Shown here: positions 23,758 to 34,309 of the stretch, one piece after another | How positions within the stretch are numbered: the first letter of the stretch is position 1 | Layout of the letters: the number at the start of each line of letters is the position of its first letter | Origin: Dissophora ornata | Lineage: Eukaryota; Mortierellomycota; Mortierellomycetes; Mortierellales; Mortierellaceae | NCBI GenBank assembly: GCA_025201705.1 | Contig: MU616788.1 | Coordinates: 5,507-42,525 of the forward strand | Length of the DNA: 37,019 bases | Reading direction: 5' to 3' | Translations under genes and position numbers: made by a program | The notes under the pieces: model-generated | Databases searched by the model: none | What the model saw: only the letters and a program-made list of their open reading frames with translations | What the model was told of the DNA's origin: nothing

Positions 23758-24690
23758 TTGCAGGAATCTTTTGATTGCTTTCATGTTCTGGAGGCCATTC
23801 TCTCATTACAGAACAGGTTTTTATCCTGGCCAGATCAAGATAAACGCCGTGGCTATGCTGTAAGGATGACCGAGAAAGGATTCAGGAGGTGTGTCGGATT
23901 TGTGGATGGAACAACGGTCCCATTGGCAAAGTGCCTTTCGTGCATGGACGATTTTTATTATGATCATCATGGACGCTATTCTTTGAACATTCAAGTGGTG
24001 TGCGACGCTGATCGACGGATTATCTGTCTTATTCTGGGATACACAGGTAGCGAAACGCGTGCGATCCATTTTTACCGGAGCTACAGCTTGGCTAAACGAT
24101 ATGACCAGCACAACTTACGCTCTCTCTCTAAACTAGGTCGGAGCCACGACCACTATATGTGTTCTGCAATACCGATCTTTGGATTAACCGGGACGTATAT
24201 TTCTCTCCAGCAGAATATCTCATTGCGGATTCGGCATACCCCATTTCGACTATTACTGTAGAGGCGATAAAGAGTTCCAATGGCGTCCCTCTTACACAGG
24301 ACCAGGTCGACTTAACACCTGTACTGCAAATGCCCGCGCTTGCAATGAGCACTGTATTGGAATGCTGAAAGCGCGTTGGAAATCTTGACGGAACTTCCTG
24401 CTTGCATTCGGGAGAACACAAACGAGGCAGACCTTAACAGAGTATTTGACTGGATTACTGCCTGTGTTATCCTTCACAACTTTTTGGTGGAGGAGAGAGA
24501 GATCGAACATCCCGGGGCATGCGCCGAATATCGTGGAACCCATCCCATTGGACATCCCGAGGCTCTGGTGACTCCCGAGCAGCTGCAATGTGGACGTCAG
24601 TTCAGGGCAAGTATCATGCCGGACGTTTTGAATGCTGGTCGCACACTAGATGGAATCATTACGTATCGCTACAGACAGCGGAGCTGAGCT
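23758..24690 (+). pseudogene. PIF/Harbinger-type DDE transposase relic
   Basis: The translated pieces match the DDE_Tnp_4 endonuclease of PIF/Harbinger transposons. Frame 1 (from 23758) has GFRRCVGFVDGTTVPLAK, with catalytic Asp at 23905-23907, and RYSLNIQVVCDADRRI. A shifted frame from about 24150 has the YLIADSAYP block (Asp at 24228-24230). A third segment has NEHCIGMLKARWKS (Glu at 24347-24349), followed after another shift by LPACIREN and ACVILHNFLVEE. All three acidic residues survive, but the frame is broken near 24145, between about 24300 and 24315, and near 24385. A GT-AG intron at about 24052-24136 is plausible in addition. The protein is therefore inactive as it stands, unless the breaks are assembly errors. 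Terminal inverted repeats were not located. Confidence 0.85.
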
Positions 24691-24694
24691 ATTG

Positions 24695-25549
24695 TTAAAT
24701 ACATTTAATGGGATTGCTCTGCTTCTGGCTTTGCAAAGATACACGAGCAGATCTACGCAAAGGTCTAGGTGGGGACGTGACCGAAATGGGGTTGGTTGAA
24801 GTAGGTGTGTTGGTGGATGGGTTGGCTCCATCAGGGACAGAAGGATATTTGTCCATCTGATAGTACATTATCCGTGACATTATAAGCAGTCGCACACGTT
24901 CATTCCTGGCGTCTACCAACTTCCTTGTTGCTTCCACCAGTATTGTCGCTTCTGTCATCTTCTTCGAACTGGGAAAGCAAAGTCTTCGTACGCGTTTATG
25001 GGTGGTTTCTGGCTCAGAGTCATCACCACTGATTGCCGCGGTTAAGTCCCTGGCGTCTTCCCGTTTCCTTTTGCTGAGGAGTATCCGGTTTGCATCGTCC
25101 TGGCAGGCCTGGGCAATTTCGAACAGCCCACGAGTGTCGGGGGTAGCGTCTATCAATATCTTGGATGCTATGTCCTCAACATCAGAATCTCCCATGGTGT
25201 CGTCTAACATGGTGTCGTCTTTCAGGGGCGTCGTCTTCGTCTTCCGTCATCGCAACGGCTACTGCTGTATTGACTCTGGTCAGCCGAAGAATGAGGGTGT
25301 TAATCGGAGGAGCGCAAGTGGATCGCGCGTGTCGGAAGTGCTTTATAGAATGCATTACAGTACCTCTTGCGACTGCAGCTTTTTGAGCGATTCCTTTGTT
25401 GGGGGTGTTGTTGATTCAACGTTCTGCTGAGTGGATGGCGGTGTTGCAGGCTTTATCTGACAGAAGGTTGTTTTTGGCAATTGTGCACTCGCGGCACACA
25501 ACTCTTCAGATGGGTTCGGTGTAGATTTAGATGAAGTGGAGTTAGCCAT
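24695..25549 (-). CDS. Putative companion gene of the Harbinger element (unknown function)
   Basis: Two exons on the minus strand, 25549-25364 and 25240-24695, would join in phase to 243 residues. The start has a good context (GCCATGG). The stop lies 7 bases from the transposase relic, tail to tail. The N-terminal third is Ser/Thr/Pro-rich. The middle has an acidic stretch (MGDSDVEDIASKIL) and a Lys/Arg patch. The C-terminal part is helical and charged (ILVEATRKLVDARNERVR, then MYYQMDKY) and ends Pro/Ser/Arg-rich. PIF/Harbinger elements normally carry a second Myb/SANT-like gene beside the transposase; the position fits, but no Myb signature is visible, so that identity is inference. Unlike the transposase it has no obvious break. 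The splice acceptor at 25240 was picked by phase and is uncertain. Confidence 0.5.
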
Positions 25550-25713
25550 GGCAGCTACAACGGTAATCTTTTTCTGTTGATGTTGAAAGAAAGTAGAGAG
25601 TGTGTGTGCACAGTGCAGCGGAATGTCCGATGACCCTGGAGGTCCTTGTTTGTCAAAAAAAAAAAAAAATGCAACCGTGCACATGAAGAAGCACAGACCT
25701 CTCAGGATATTTG

Positions 25714-25738
25714 AGTTGCCGGTCAACTCTCAGGTCAA
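25714..25738. repeat. GAGTTG/CAACTC hairpin and GGTCAACTC direct repeat
   Basis: GAGTTG, a five-base loop and CAACTC form a short inverted repeat, followed at once by a second GGTCAACTC copy. It lies just upstream of the putative Harbinger companion gene and could be a subterminal motif of the element. No matching copy was seen on the left side. Confidence 0.45.
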
Positions 25739-26052
25739 CTCATTTTGTGTAAAATAAAGACAGGCTGGATCATCCATCCCATTTTTTCACTCCTACACTC
25801 CCAATTTGCTCCCATACTCAATTTATTCGCTTTCATAGGCAGCAACAAGCTCAGCATTAGACATCTACATAACCACACCGCTCTTCATGATCATTGACAT
25901 ACTAGCAGTGCACAGAAGAGTCTTGCTGTACAGGTACACTCTCTGTGAGATGTATAGAGGGAGTGCATTATGTTGCTTCTTCTTCAGAAGGTGCTTCAAC
26001 ATCTTGCGGGCCTGTGTCCAGTGCGGATTCAGGAGAAGGTGTTGGATTGTTG

Positions 26053-26175
26053 GTATTGTTTCTCCACTGCGGATCAAGCGATCGTTCCGGGGAGCGTTGG
26101 AGGGGTGTTGTTAGGAGAGAGTTGTGTTGTCGGCATTGTTACGCCACTGTGGATCAAGTGCCCTTTCGGAAGTCA
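26053..26175 (-). repeat. Imperfect ~50-bp duplication encoding LDPQWRNN in two frames
   Basis: Two copies sharing TTGATCC-CAGTGG-AACAAT on the minus strand lie about 90 bases apart. They encode LDPQWRNN in different reading frames, so this is an old duplication followed by indels, or two alternative 3' ends. Confidence 0.55.
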
Positions 26176-26876
26176 GCCAGTTTGCCACTCGGGGACTCGC
26201 ATCGATAATGCTCTGGTTCCTGCCTATTGCCGCCCAACCCAACGAGAACACTGAACGGATATGTTCAAGGCATCGGGCTTCAAGTTGTTGTACGATTGCA
26301 GTGCTCAATGGCATACGATCATCACATCCGAACAGTATTTGATGGATCCTTTTGCAAAGAGCTGTCTCAACCGCAAATAATGCAACACTTCGCATGGCTA
26401 CGTGAGGTGAGAGGTGCAGAGATTGAGTGTAGGCTTACGGTTTGCGCTGTTTGTTTTGAGTGGACATTTTTTTTTTTTTTTTTACACCTTGTGTATTGCC
26501 CCGCCATTTGAGTGGACATATGTATTGCTAAGGAGCCCTGGAGTTGTATAGACCCTCTCGCCAGTGGCCAAATGTAAGCACTCTCTTTCGAAACGAGAAT
26601 CTGCGGATTAGAAAGAGGTTCAACCCGTTTTTTGGAAGAAAATGCAAGGGAAATGTAACAATAACAGAGGGGATCAGTGGTGGAGGCAGGGATCTGGGGA
26701 TTAGGAGGAGCGAATGCGGTATTTATACGTGTAGTCGTGTAGTCTACAGAGAGGGAGGCGCGGTGACTATGCAACAGAAGACAATCCTGTTGAAAACCCC
26801 AAACCCAAATGGCATTTTAAAGCTCTGAAAATTACAATACTCGCTGCCTTTGTGTACTTCATTGCACTGTTTATTT

Positions 26877-28498
26877 TCATCTTACTCGGCGACGCTTTGG
26901 TGCATTTTTTGGGGCAGAGAGAGTACTGCTTTGGGCGAGAGGTGGTAAAACAGACCCGCCTACACCCGACAAAGCGCGATCAAGATCCTCCTCATCAGTG
27001 CTGATGCGATTGTTCGCAAGCCTTGCCATAGATTCCATACGATCCCGGAACACCAGCATCTTTGTAACCATAATGAGTATCGAGCAAATCCCACTTTCAT
27101 TCCAAGATGAAGGAATGGTTAGGGTGTCCTCTCTCACAAGGTGGTAATAGCGGCCCTCTAAATGCCTCAGTGACAAAAACTCCACTCGCAGCCCTGATAT
27201 AAGGAGACCATAAACACGCAACTCGCTCCTGAAGATACTTGGGCTCTTACACTTACTACAAATAAGATCAAACATATCCTTCAGGAGTTTTGAAATTTTC
27301 CTGCCGTCTTTCAAGACCTTGGTTCCTGTAGGACCATCATCGATCCTCCCAATCTCTATTGCACCAATCTCGAAGTCGAAGTCGAAATTTTTGCATGTAA
27401 TGATCCCGTCAGCTTTTCTGCCCAGAGCACGTCTAGTCTCAAGGTCGCGGCCCTTATTCCGACGTAACGACGACGCGCTGGAAGATATCTCTCCTGGCTT
27501 GTGGTCGAGCCACTCACTCTCGGTAACAAGTAGTTCCATCAAAATATCCCAAACCTTGATGGCAAACCAGGACTCTTGCCGACATTCGGGGAGCTTGTTG
27601 TTGTTGTGTCTATAAAGACTTGAAAACCGTGACATAGTATCGTGTAATCTCTCCCTAAACTCATCCACTTCGGATTCATCAACTGAAGAGTGAATGTCCT
27701 GCTGATCGGGAAAATTCCAACCGCAGCGTCGAAGATCTCGAAGTTTCTCCGGACTTAACGAGTAACGCTTGATCTCCCGTCGTTTCCATTCCGTCAAAAC
27801 CGCTGCCTCAGGTGACGCATCACGGCTAATAACTCCTTGAAATAGACCTTGGTCGTCATCTTCAAAAAGACCAACAAGTACCTCGGTTTGATCAATAATA
27901 AATGAATGTATACTGAATAATCACATCATCCGCATTCGTCCCGCTAGATAGTAGCCACGGCGATCCCGTGTACTTTTCAACATTAGTTGAATATTCTGAT
28001 CTCAAACGATCTACTTCCCCGGGACTGATGACGCTGCTGGATATGGAAGACAACGATTCTTCCGGAAACTCAGCCGACGACTCGGTGATTGATGACGGCG
28101 GTAAGGAAGGCGCTGAATCTTGAGACAAACAGTCAGTTTCATAAGTTGAAGTCACTTGTATTCCTAATAAAATAAAAATCGTACCTTTTTTTGAACTCCT
28201 TGAGAATCTTGCTGTTTAGTGTTGGCGCCTTTGCCGCAGCTTCATTCCACAGCCTGAAATCGCAATTCTTAAATGACTGAATCCAGTCATGCCATTCCTT
28301 ACAGAGCGCTGTGGGACTAACCCCGGGGAAATCAGACGTGCGTGCCGCAACATAACCCCGAGCCGAGATTTCCAAAGGAGAGGAGAGCGATAAAAAATAA
28401 CCTGCGCCAGGCTTTTTATTGGGGATATAATCTAGCATCGATTTTCCCTTTGCATTCGTCTTGCGTTTTGTTCCAGCATTCGGATTTAGCTTGCTCAT
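26877..28498 (-). pseudogene. Frameshifted gene of a fungal family with possible PD-(D/E)XK-like core
   Basis: Three minus-strand frames in succession form one interrupted protein. The first (28498 to about 28180) starts MSKLNPNAGTKRKT and carries an FPGVSPTALCKEWHDWI-like region. The second (about 28200-27895) is Ser-rich and ends WLLSSGTNADDVII. The third (about 27918-26877) begins SFIIDQTEVLVGLFEDDD and holds the conserved core: PGEISSSASSLRRNKGRD, LGRKADGI, FEIGAIEIGR, a TK, and KLLKDMFDLIC, ending with basic APKRRRVR (NLS-like). The second-to-third frame change falls within 29 bases, too little for an intron, so it is a real +1 disruption. The first change coincides with an A7 run near 28190. 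Similar proteins are common in Mortierella, Rhizophagus and Mucor and are uncharacterised. The D...ExxxxE...K layout could be a divergent PD-(D/E)XK nuclease; this is inference. Confidence 0.65.
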
Positions 28499-28955
28499 TT
28501 CAGATTAAAACCTGTATTAGAAAAAGAGCAATGGTTAATCACAGCTTCGAACATCGACAGTCTTGTGCGCCTCCTCCCCGTTCATGCCCAAAGAGAGGCT
28601 AATGTCTATTACACGAAAGTAAAGTCAAGCACCGCTGTAAAAGCTATGGACAGCGCCGAAAGTGTTGTGCGTCAGATTCGACGCCGGTAATTGGCAAAGT
28701 GTCTACAAATCGGGCCATCTCCCACCGCACACAAAATTCGGACGTGGGAGACAGGCGGACTCCGATTCAGAACACCGCCTTGCACACTCTGAAGTCAATG
28801 AATAAAAATTGTCATTACCATTACCTTTGTGTCGAGTGATTTATAGTAAAAGTTGTATCCGAAACTTTCGTGGAGTGAATAAGCGAATGTGTGGTACACG
28901 GGTAAGATGATTGAGATGGACAAGAGGAAGAATCGGGTTTTTAGTTAGCATATGA
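28499..28955. other. Short gene-free interval
   Basis: This is the upstream region of the decayed nuclease-like gene and the right-hand limit of the transposon relic. No frame, RNA gene or repeat is supported; short A-runs only. Confidence 0.5.
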
Positions 28956-29910
28956 CTCTTTTTGCCACCATTATTTTTCTCTTTGCCACTGTGATTTCTT
29001 CACACACGCGTCATCCCTCTGTCCATCCGTTGGAAGGCCGACATGGCGCGTTTCGTATCCATGAGGCGATGAAGCGAAGCTCCTTCCAGAGCCGGCTGGT
29101 GAATTCACTGTCGCGGTCGGAGATAATGGCGGTAGGTATTCCATGGAAGTGGAAGACGTTATCGAAATAAAAATGCACGCGATGTCAGCGACGGTATCTG
29201 TGGTTCTGTTGGCGGCAAAGTGGTCCTGCTTGGAGAGCTTGTCGACGAACACAATGACGGAGTCATGCCCGCGTGAAGTCCTTGGGAGGCTGGCAGTTCT
29301 CACACGTCGCGACGTAGAGCTTCGTGTCTCGGGCAATCCTGGGCCAGTAGCCGGAGCGGCGGATAGCGTCATAAGTCTTTTCAAAGCCGAGGTGGCCGGC
29401 TATGACAGAGTCATGAACGTCATGGAGCAAGGAGAGACGAATGTCAGACTTCGACGGGATGCACACGACAGTGATCCCCTTGCGGGTGATGCAGAGCAAG
29501 TTATCAACAAGTGAATAACGAGGAGGGCAACTTCCCTGGAGGCAGCTTTCATTGACAGGTCCAACCGAGAATCGTGCTGGCAGCTGTCTATGAGGCGCTG
29601 CCTTAAGCCTATGTCGAGCGTTATGTCCAGGGGTTTGGCTCTTGGCGATTTGGTCGCCTGGAGAGTGCATCAGGGACGATGCTATCGGTGACGCGCTTGT
29701 ATTGAAAAGTGAATTGTTGCAATTCCATCTAGCGTGCCTGCCGACGTGTGAGCTTTGGTTGCGTAGGGAAGTGTCGTAGCGTTGCATGATCAGCGTGGAC
29801 GATAAAGTGGGCTCCATCCAGGCCGTAACGCCAGGTGCGAAGGGCGTGGATGACGGAGAGCAATTCATGTTCGTGAACGAGACTCAAACGACTGAGAACC
29901 AACAGCTGCT
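28956..29910 (-). mobile_element. Fossil Ty3/gypsy-type retrotransposon fragment (RNase H - zinc-binding - integrase)
   Basis: On the minus strand, pieces appear in the order expected for a Ty3/gypsy pol. From about 29905 to 29590 are RNase H remnants in shifting frames (HEHELLSV, TWRYGLDGAHF, TDSIVPDALSRRPN). From about 29460 to 29290 is the H2C2 zinc-binding domain (HLGFEKTYDAIRRSGYWP, then CENC). From about 29280 to 28970 is the integrase core start (GHDSVIVFVDKLSKQDHF), degrading downstream. Multiple frameshifts separate these pieces. No gag, protease, reverse transcriptase palm or LTR was found, so it is a 5'- and 3'-truncated, non-autonomous relic. Confidence 0.85.
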
Positions 29911-30157
29911 GTCGCCTTCACAACTTGCACAAGAGGCGGTGAAATCTGCAAAGTTCGTTCTTATCTTTTTAATCATTTGATAGATAAACTGGTGTGTCTG
30001 TTGATATGATAGGAGATCATATTTTGAAGGGATCGAAGGGATAGGGTTGCAATCTCAGGGCTATGAAGATGGATATGTAGTTCTGTAGGAATACACCTCA
30101 TGGTCTTGGGTGTGATTTTGTGGCGCCCAGTTGTCTGCATGACGGACGGCCTCTCTC
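29911..30157. other. Interval between retrotransposon relic and coiled-coil gene 3' end
   Basis: This is short non-coding DNA, probably including the 3' UTR of the coiled-coil/AT-hook gene. Nothing else is supported. Confidence 0.4.
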
Positions 30158-33100
30158 TCATTTCTTGGTCGTGGTAGATTTTTTCACGCTGCCTTTGGGC
30201 CTGCCTCTCTTGCGGACGTTTTCTTTTGGAGGGTTCTCGTCGTTCATATTGAGGCTGGGGCTGACGAGCGTCCGACGCTTGAGGCTGGTGTTTCCATCTG
30301 ATATTCGTGCCCTGGACGAACGAAGAGTCGGCTGGGAGGATGTGAAGTCATCTGTATCGTCTACATCCTGTTGGCTTGCCTGCTGTACGAGCGATATTTC
30401 ACAGACGTTCTCCATGGCAGCCTCTTGATTCACCTCTGCGTTCGTCTTTGGAATACAATGGGGACAGACGGATCAGATATGGATGACGCAGTATGCCATT
30501 GGATATTTCGCGAATGTTTACCTTATGCTTCTCGCTCATATTTGATGTGGAGGGCGCGACGTCGAGGTGCTCAGATTCAGTTGCTTGGGAACGAGTTCTC
30601 TGCGACTGTGAGATTTGACTGCAAAGACTCTGACAAAATAAGGACCAGGCACATTAGAAAAGACGTATGTAAGTGTGTCGAACTGGTTATTACTACAAGA
30701 CTACAAGCAACAGCTGTAATATGCGCTCAACCGACATACCAAGGAAGTGGAAAGGTCCATGGGCCACTGAAGGAATTCTGTCAAAGTGTCCAAAGAGCGG
30801 TCTCGACTCTGTGCGTGCGCAATGTCCTTTATCAACATTGGTGCTTCTTGCCTACTGAGCGGACTCTCCACCGACTTATAGTAAGAATTAGGAATAGACT
30901 TTGAGAAATGGAACAAACAATGCACAAATGCACAGCCGTCGACAATGGAGAAAAGACAAACCAGTTGCTTCGCATTTGTGAGGGACCCAGTTGCATCTTT
31001 CTCTTGAGGGGCCTTCTCGAGATCCTGCTCTAGTTGCCGTAAACGCCTTTTGGAGACTTGGATCTCATGTCGGTCGTTCTCCTGTTCCCTCAACATTCTG
31101 TTGATCTGATCTTCCTGCTCTTTCAGTAGTCCATTTCTCTGTTCCTCCTGCATTTTCAGGATGTTATTCTTCTCTTCGAGGTCAGCTTCGAGTTCACTGA
31201 TCCAGTGTAAGTTTTTCTACGTGCAAATGAAACGCATCAATGCTTGCTCCAACCGCTCCGCATCAATACATCACACAAGAAGTTCTTCACCTTATTTTGA
31301 TTCTGAATCTCAACTGCTTCGCGTATACGGGTCTGTTCGAATTCGTGAATGGTTGATTTGATCTGTGCGGCGTGCTGGAAGACGAATCGTTGAGATAGCC
31401 AATAAAATAGACAAAATCATTCGATTCTTGTGATATTTCACTATGTTATTACTTCGGATTGGGATTCCAGTAAACAGTTTTGTAGTCTTTTGTTCGTCTT
31501 TTCAGCAGCCTCAAGTTGGTCTCGAATAGCGTTATTCATCTCCTTCAGCTGTTGGCATTCGGATCTGGCTGTGACAAGCTGTTTGTTCAGCTCTTGGGTT
31601 TGTAACTGCAACTGCCCGATTTGCACCCACTGGTCGTCGCATTGACTTTTCATCGCCAATTCAGATTCCGCTCGCTTCTATCATACGCCCAAAAAATTAG
31701 ACGCGTTCATTGTGGTTTAAGCTATCTGTAGATCCTCGTCGGAAACAGCATACATTGCATATTAGAGTATTACCTTGAGCTCCTCAGAGAGCGCGAGTTT
31801 CTCGTCCAACATGCCGCTCAGCTTCGCTGTGAGGGAGTTCACTTCCTTAGCTTGAACTTCATTCTCTGCATTCTCAAGCAAGAGACGCGCTGTTATCGAG
31901 TCGATTAGGCGGGATCGAATACTAGAAAAATTAATGGCCAGCATTACGCCATACCGAGGTCTGTTCGTTCACAACTGACCTCGTTCTTCGCTGAGTTGCC
32001 TCACTGAATCTTGCAGACTCTGAACATGAACTTTGAATTCGCTCAGCTGTCTGTCCGTTGTTTCCAGCGTCTTTTCGGCTTCTTGATACCGCTCTTTCTG
32101 CAAGGTTTGAACATCGGTTCTGAGGTCGCTCAACTGTGTATTTATCACCTCCTGCATCTTTTCATACTCCATATGTCGCGCCTTCTGTAGGATCTGAACG
32201 TCGGCTTTGATCTCTCTCATATGAACAGCCGCTGTCTCCAGCGTCTTTTCTATACCTTGATAACGCTCATCTTGCGCCGTCAGAGTACTACCTCTGAACT
32301 CATCGAATCGCGTTCCCATCGCTTCGAGCAAATTCAGAGACTCCAAGTGCTGCCTCTCCTGCCGCCCTTGCACACCTGTCTTCAACTCGAATAACTGCTC
32401 CTTCATCGCCATAATAATTTTCGCACTTGCTGGATGGCGCTCATTCTGTGCTGCCTGAACGCTAGTTCCGAACTCTTCCACTCTCCCATTAGTCGCTTCA
32501 AGCGTTTTGACGATATTCAAGTATTGTTCTTCCTGTAAATTGTAGATGTTATCCTTGATTTCATCTAATCGCGCATTCGTCGCTCGCAATAGTCTGATCG
32601 CTTCCAAATGCCGCTCATCTTGCATTTGAACTCTAGCTCCGAGGCCGTCCATCCGCGTAGCCGTCGCCTCAAATGCTGTAGTAGCTTCCATATATCGCTT
32701 CTCTTGTGTAGCCTGAAAGCTTGCTCGAATTTCACTCATCCTTACATTCGTTGCTTCAAGTGTCTTTAGTGTTTCGTGGTGCCGCTCTTCGATGTATCCA
32801 ATTCGCCTGTGAAGCATGGCTTCTTGTTCACATTGGTAAGACCTAGTTGCTGATGGTTTGATGGCGTCAAGATGTCGCGATGGATAGGCTGGCAAAAAAA
32901 ACCGATGCAAATAAAAGTCGGGTTGGCGCGTAACAAGTACCTTTCTCGATATCTTGGTGTTTCAAAGTCCCTGTATGACCTCCATCTTTTGCCGGTTGTA
33001 CATCCTCAAAGTGGCCTTCCTCAGATCCGTGCACCCTTCCTTCAATCTGGTTCTGGAAGTAAAATTGCGCAAAGCATATTTTAGCTCGTGAATCAATAAG

Positions 33101-33884
33101 CTACTTTTCGAAATTATCGAGTTACCTCGCCATGGTTTCTCTGAGTATTTTCGGATTCTTGGTCCAGAAACTCATCAGAGATGGGACCGTCTTGAATTTC
33201 CATTAAGATCTCGTGATGTAGATCTTCGTAGGGCGCAACAGCGCACAGAGAGCCGTTTTGGGACGTGGACGAGGTCTCATGGCGCGCATTTCTTAATGTC
33301 TGCGTTTGAGGGTCAGATATCGAGGATACGGCAGGCAGCAGGGGGCAGGTTGAATCTCGAAGAATAATGATGGGCAGCGGCGAGGAAGGCGATGGAGCCT
33401 GCAATGAATGAGCTGCACTCGATAGCGGAGAATTTGATGGGCTGGATGTAAACGGGGAAGGGGTTGGTGGCGTCTGCACTAGCTCTTTCGCCTGAATCCC
33501 GAACGGTCTTGTGGTTCTCTCGTAACTGACGCTAGCGGTGGTGATGGCCTTTGATTCAATGAAGTCAGGTCTATCATTGCTGGACGCTGGAGTAGATCTA
33601 ACTAAACTGCTCGGAGATCTGAAAGAAAACCCTTGCGAGAAATCAGCTGGCAATGGTGTTTTAGATTGAGGTCGCTGCGAGGGTGCTTTTTTCTCCTGGG
33701 AGTCTCCACTGTTGCCAGGCCAACTGTTGGTGGGATCGGTTGGCTTCCAGCTTTTCGATCCAATCGACCCTTGACGAAAGGGCTGACTAGGCAACGGTCT
33801 TCGGTTGTTGGTGGCGATCGAGAAGGGACGCCACGCTGGCTTAGTTGGCGAAATGGAGTCTTTTTTCTGTGATGATGGAGTCAT
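30158..33884 (-). CDS. Coiled-coil protein with 29-residue tandem repeats and C-terminal AT-hook
   Basis: Nine minus-strand exons: 33884-33126, 33052-32941, 32888-31980, 31889-31774, 31677-31453, 31374-31291, 31216-30962, 30629-30522 and 30445-30158. They join in phase to 951 residues. The start has a strong context (GCCACCATG). Residues 1-290 are Ser/Pro-rich and probably disordered. Residues 326-585 are nine tandem 28-29-residue units of the pattern RY.EA.KTLEAT..R..E....VQ..Q.E, with a decayed tenth before them (about 295-325). Further predicted coiled coil (AKLSGMLDEK, QLEAAEKTNKRLQ, RRLRQLEQDLEK) runs to about 820. The tail has an AT-hook, RGRPK (936-940), with basic flanks, suggesting binding of AT-rich DNA in the nucleus. 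The intron at 30961-30630 is longer than the others and could hide an exon, and the acceptor at 31889 was chosen by phase and a CTAAT branch-like site. No named family is recognised. Confidence 0.72.
31969..32784 (-). repeat. Nine tandem ~87-bp coding repeats (29-residue coiled-coil units)
   Basis: All nine units lie in one exon (32784-32005), eight of 29 residues and one of 28. Protein-level conservation is highest at R-(Y/H), the KTLEAT stretch and the VQ..Q.E end. DNA copies have diverged, so the array is old and kept by selection rather than recent slippage. Confidence 0.85.
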
Positions 33885-34309
33885 GGTGGCAATACACCTC
33901 CTGTGATAGATCGTGTGCGACTGACAAGCAGGGTTGCAGAGCAGAAAAATGGACAATAGGGATTTCAAATCGGGTTGTTGAGCGAGGAGTGAACGCGAAT
34001 AATTATTCGTCAACAGCACGCTACGTTCGCAGTCATTCGAAGGAAGTCGAAGGTATTTGAAAATATTTGCACGCAACGGCACGCAACAGCCCGCTACGTT
34101 TACAGTCATTTGAAGGACGTTCCAGGTTTTTCAAAATAGCTGCACGTAACAGCACGCAACGGTACGCGACAGCGCGCTACGTTTGCAGTCATCGGAAGAT
34201 AGTTGCGTAATACGATCCACAATACAATACAAAGCTTTTATTACGTCTTCATAATCAACATGCTCAAAAAATCTAGAAAAGAAGTTGGGGAGTGAGAGTG
34301 TTGGTATAA
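33885..34309. promoter_or_regulatory. Upstream region of the coiled-coil/AT-hook gene
   Basis: This is 425 bases between the coiled-coil gene start (-) and the RhoGAP stop (-), so it carries the RhoGAP terminator region and the coiled-coil gene promoter. Its main content is the decamer array. Each array core includes TACGT, a half-site for bZIP-type factors; binding is inferred only. Confidence 0.55.
34009..34200. repeat. Three ~75-bp tandem repeats with phased ACG-containing decamers
   Basis: A module CAGC.CGCTACGTT..CAGTCAT..GAAG occurs three times, starting at 34011, 34084 and 34167 (spacing 73 and 83). Ahead of each core are abutting decamers of the form G(C/T)NCG(C/T)NAC(A/G): one at 34016, three at 34069-34098 and four at 34142-34181. 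The 10-bp difference in spacing equals one extra decamer. The array sits 125-320 bases upstream of the coiled-coil gene start and 110 bases beyond the RhoGAP stop. Confidence 0.85.

Larger units (their letters stand above)
25550..26876. other. Relic-rich region with an unrecognised minus-strand fragment and an imperfect repeat
   Basis: No complete gene is recognised. A minus-strand frame at about 26395-26111 has a globular-looking composition (including IHQILFGCDDRMPLSTAIV and FSLGWAAIGRN). It ends with a motif LDPQWRNN. A second LDPQWRNN copy in another minus-strand frame lies about 90 bases further left, followed by an acidic PSEEEAT end. A T-run of about 18 occurs at 26467-26484 and an A-run at about 25656-25669 (T-run on minus). 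This looks like a decayed gene or element fragment. Confidence 0.4.

Noticed and set aside
24052..24136. Possible intron in the transposase explaining one break
   Set aside because: GT-AG ends fit, but it does not remove the later frameshifts, so the gene is still called a pseudogene.
26605..26640. GGTTCAACCC resembling a tRNA T-arm
   Set aside because: No acceptor stem or anticodon arm could be folded around it.
34009..34200. CRISPR array
   Set aside because: The repeats abut without unique spacers of uniform size and the organism is a fungus; it is a promoter-type tandem repeat.
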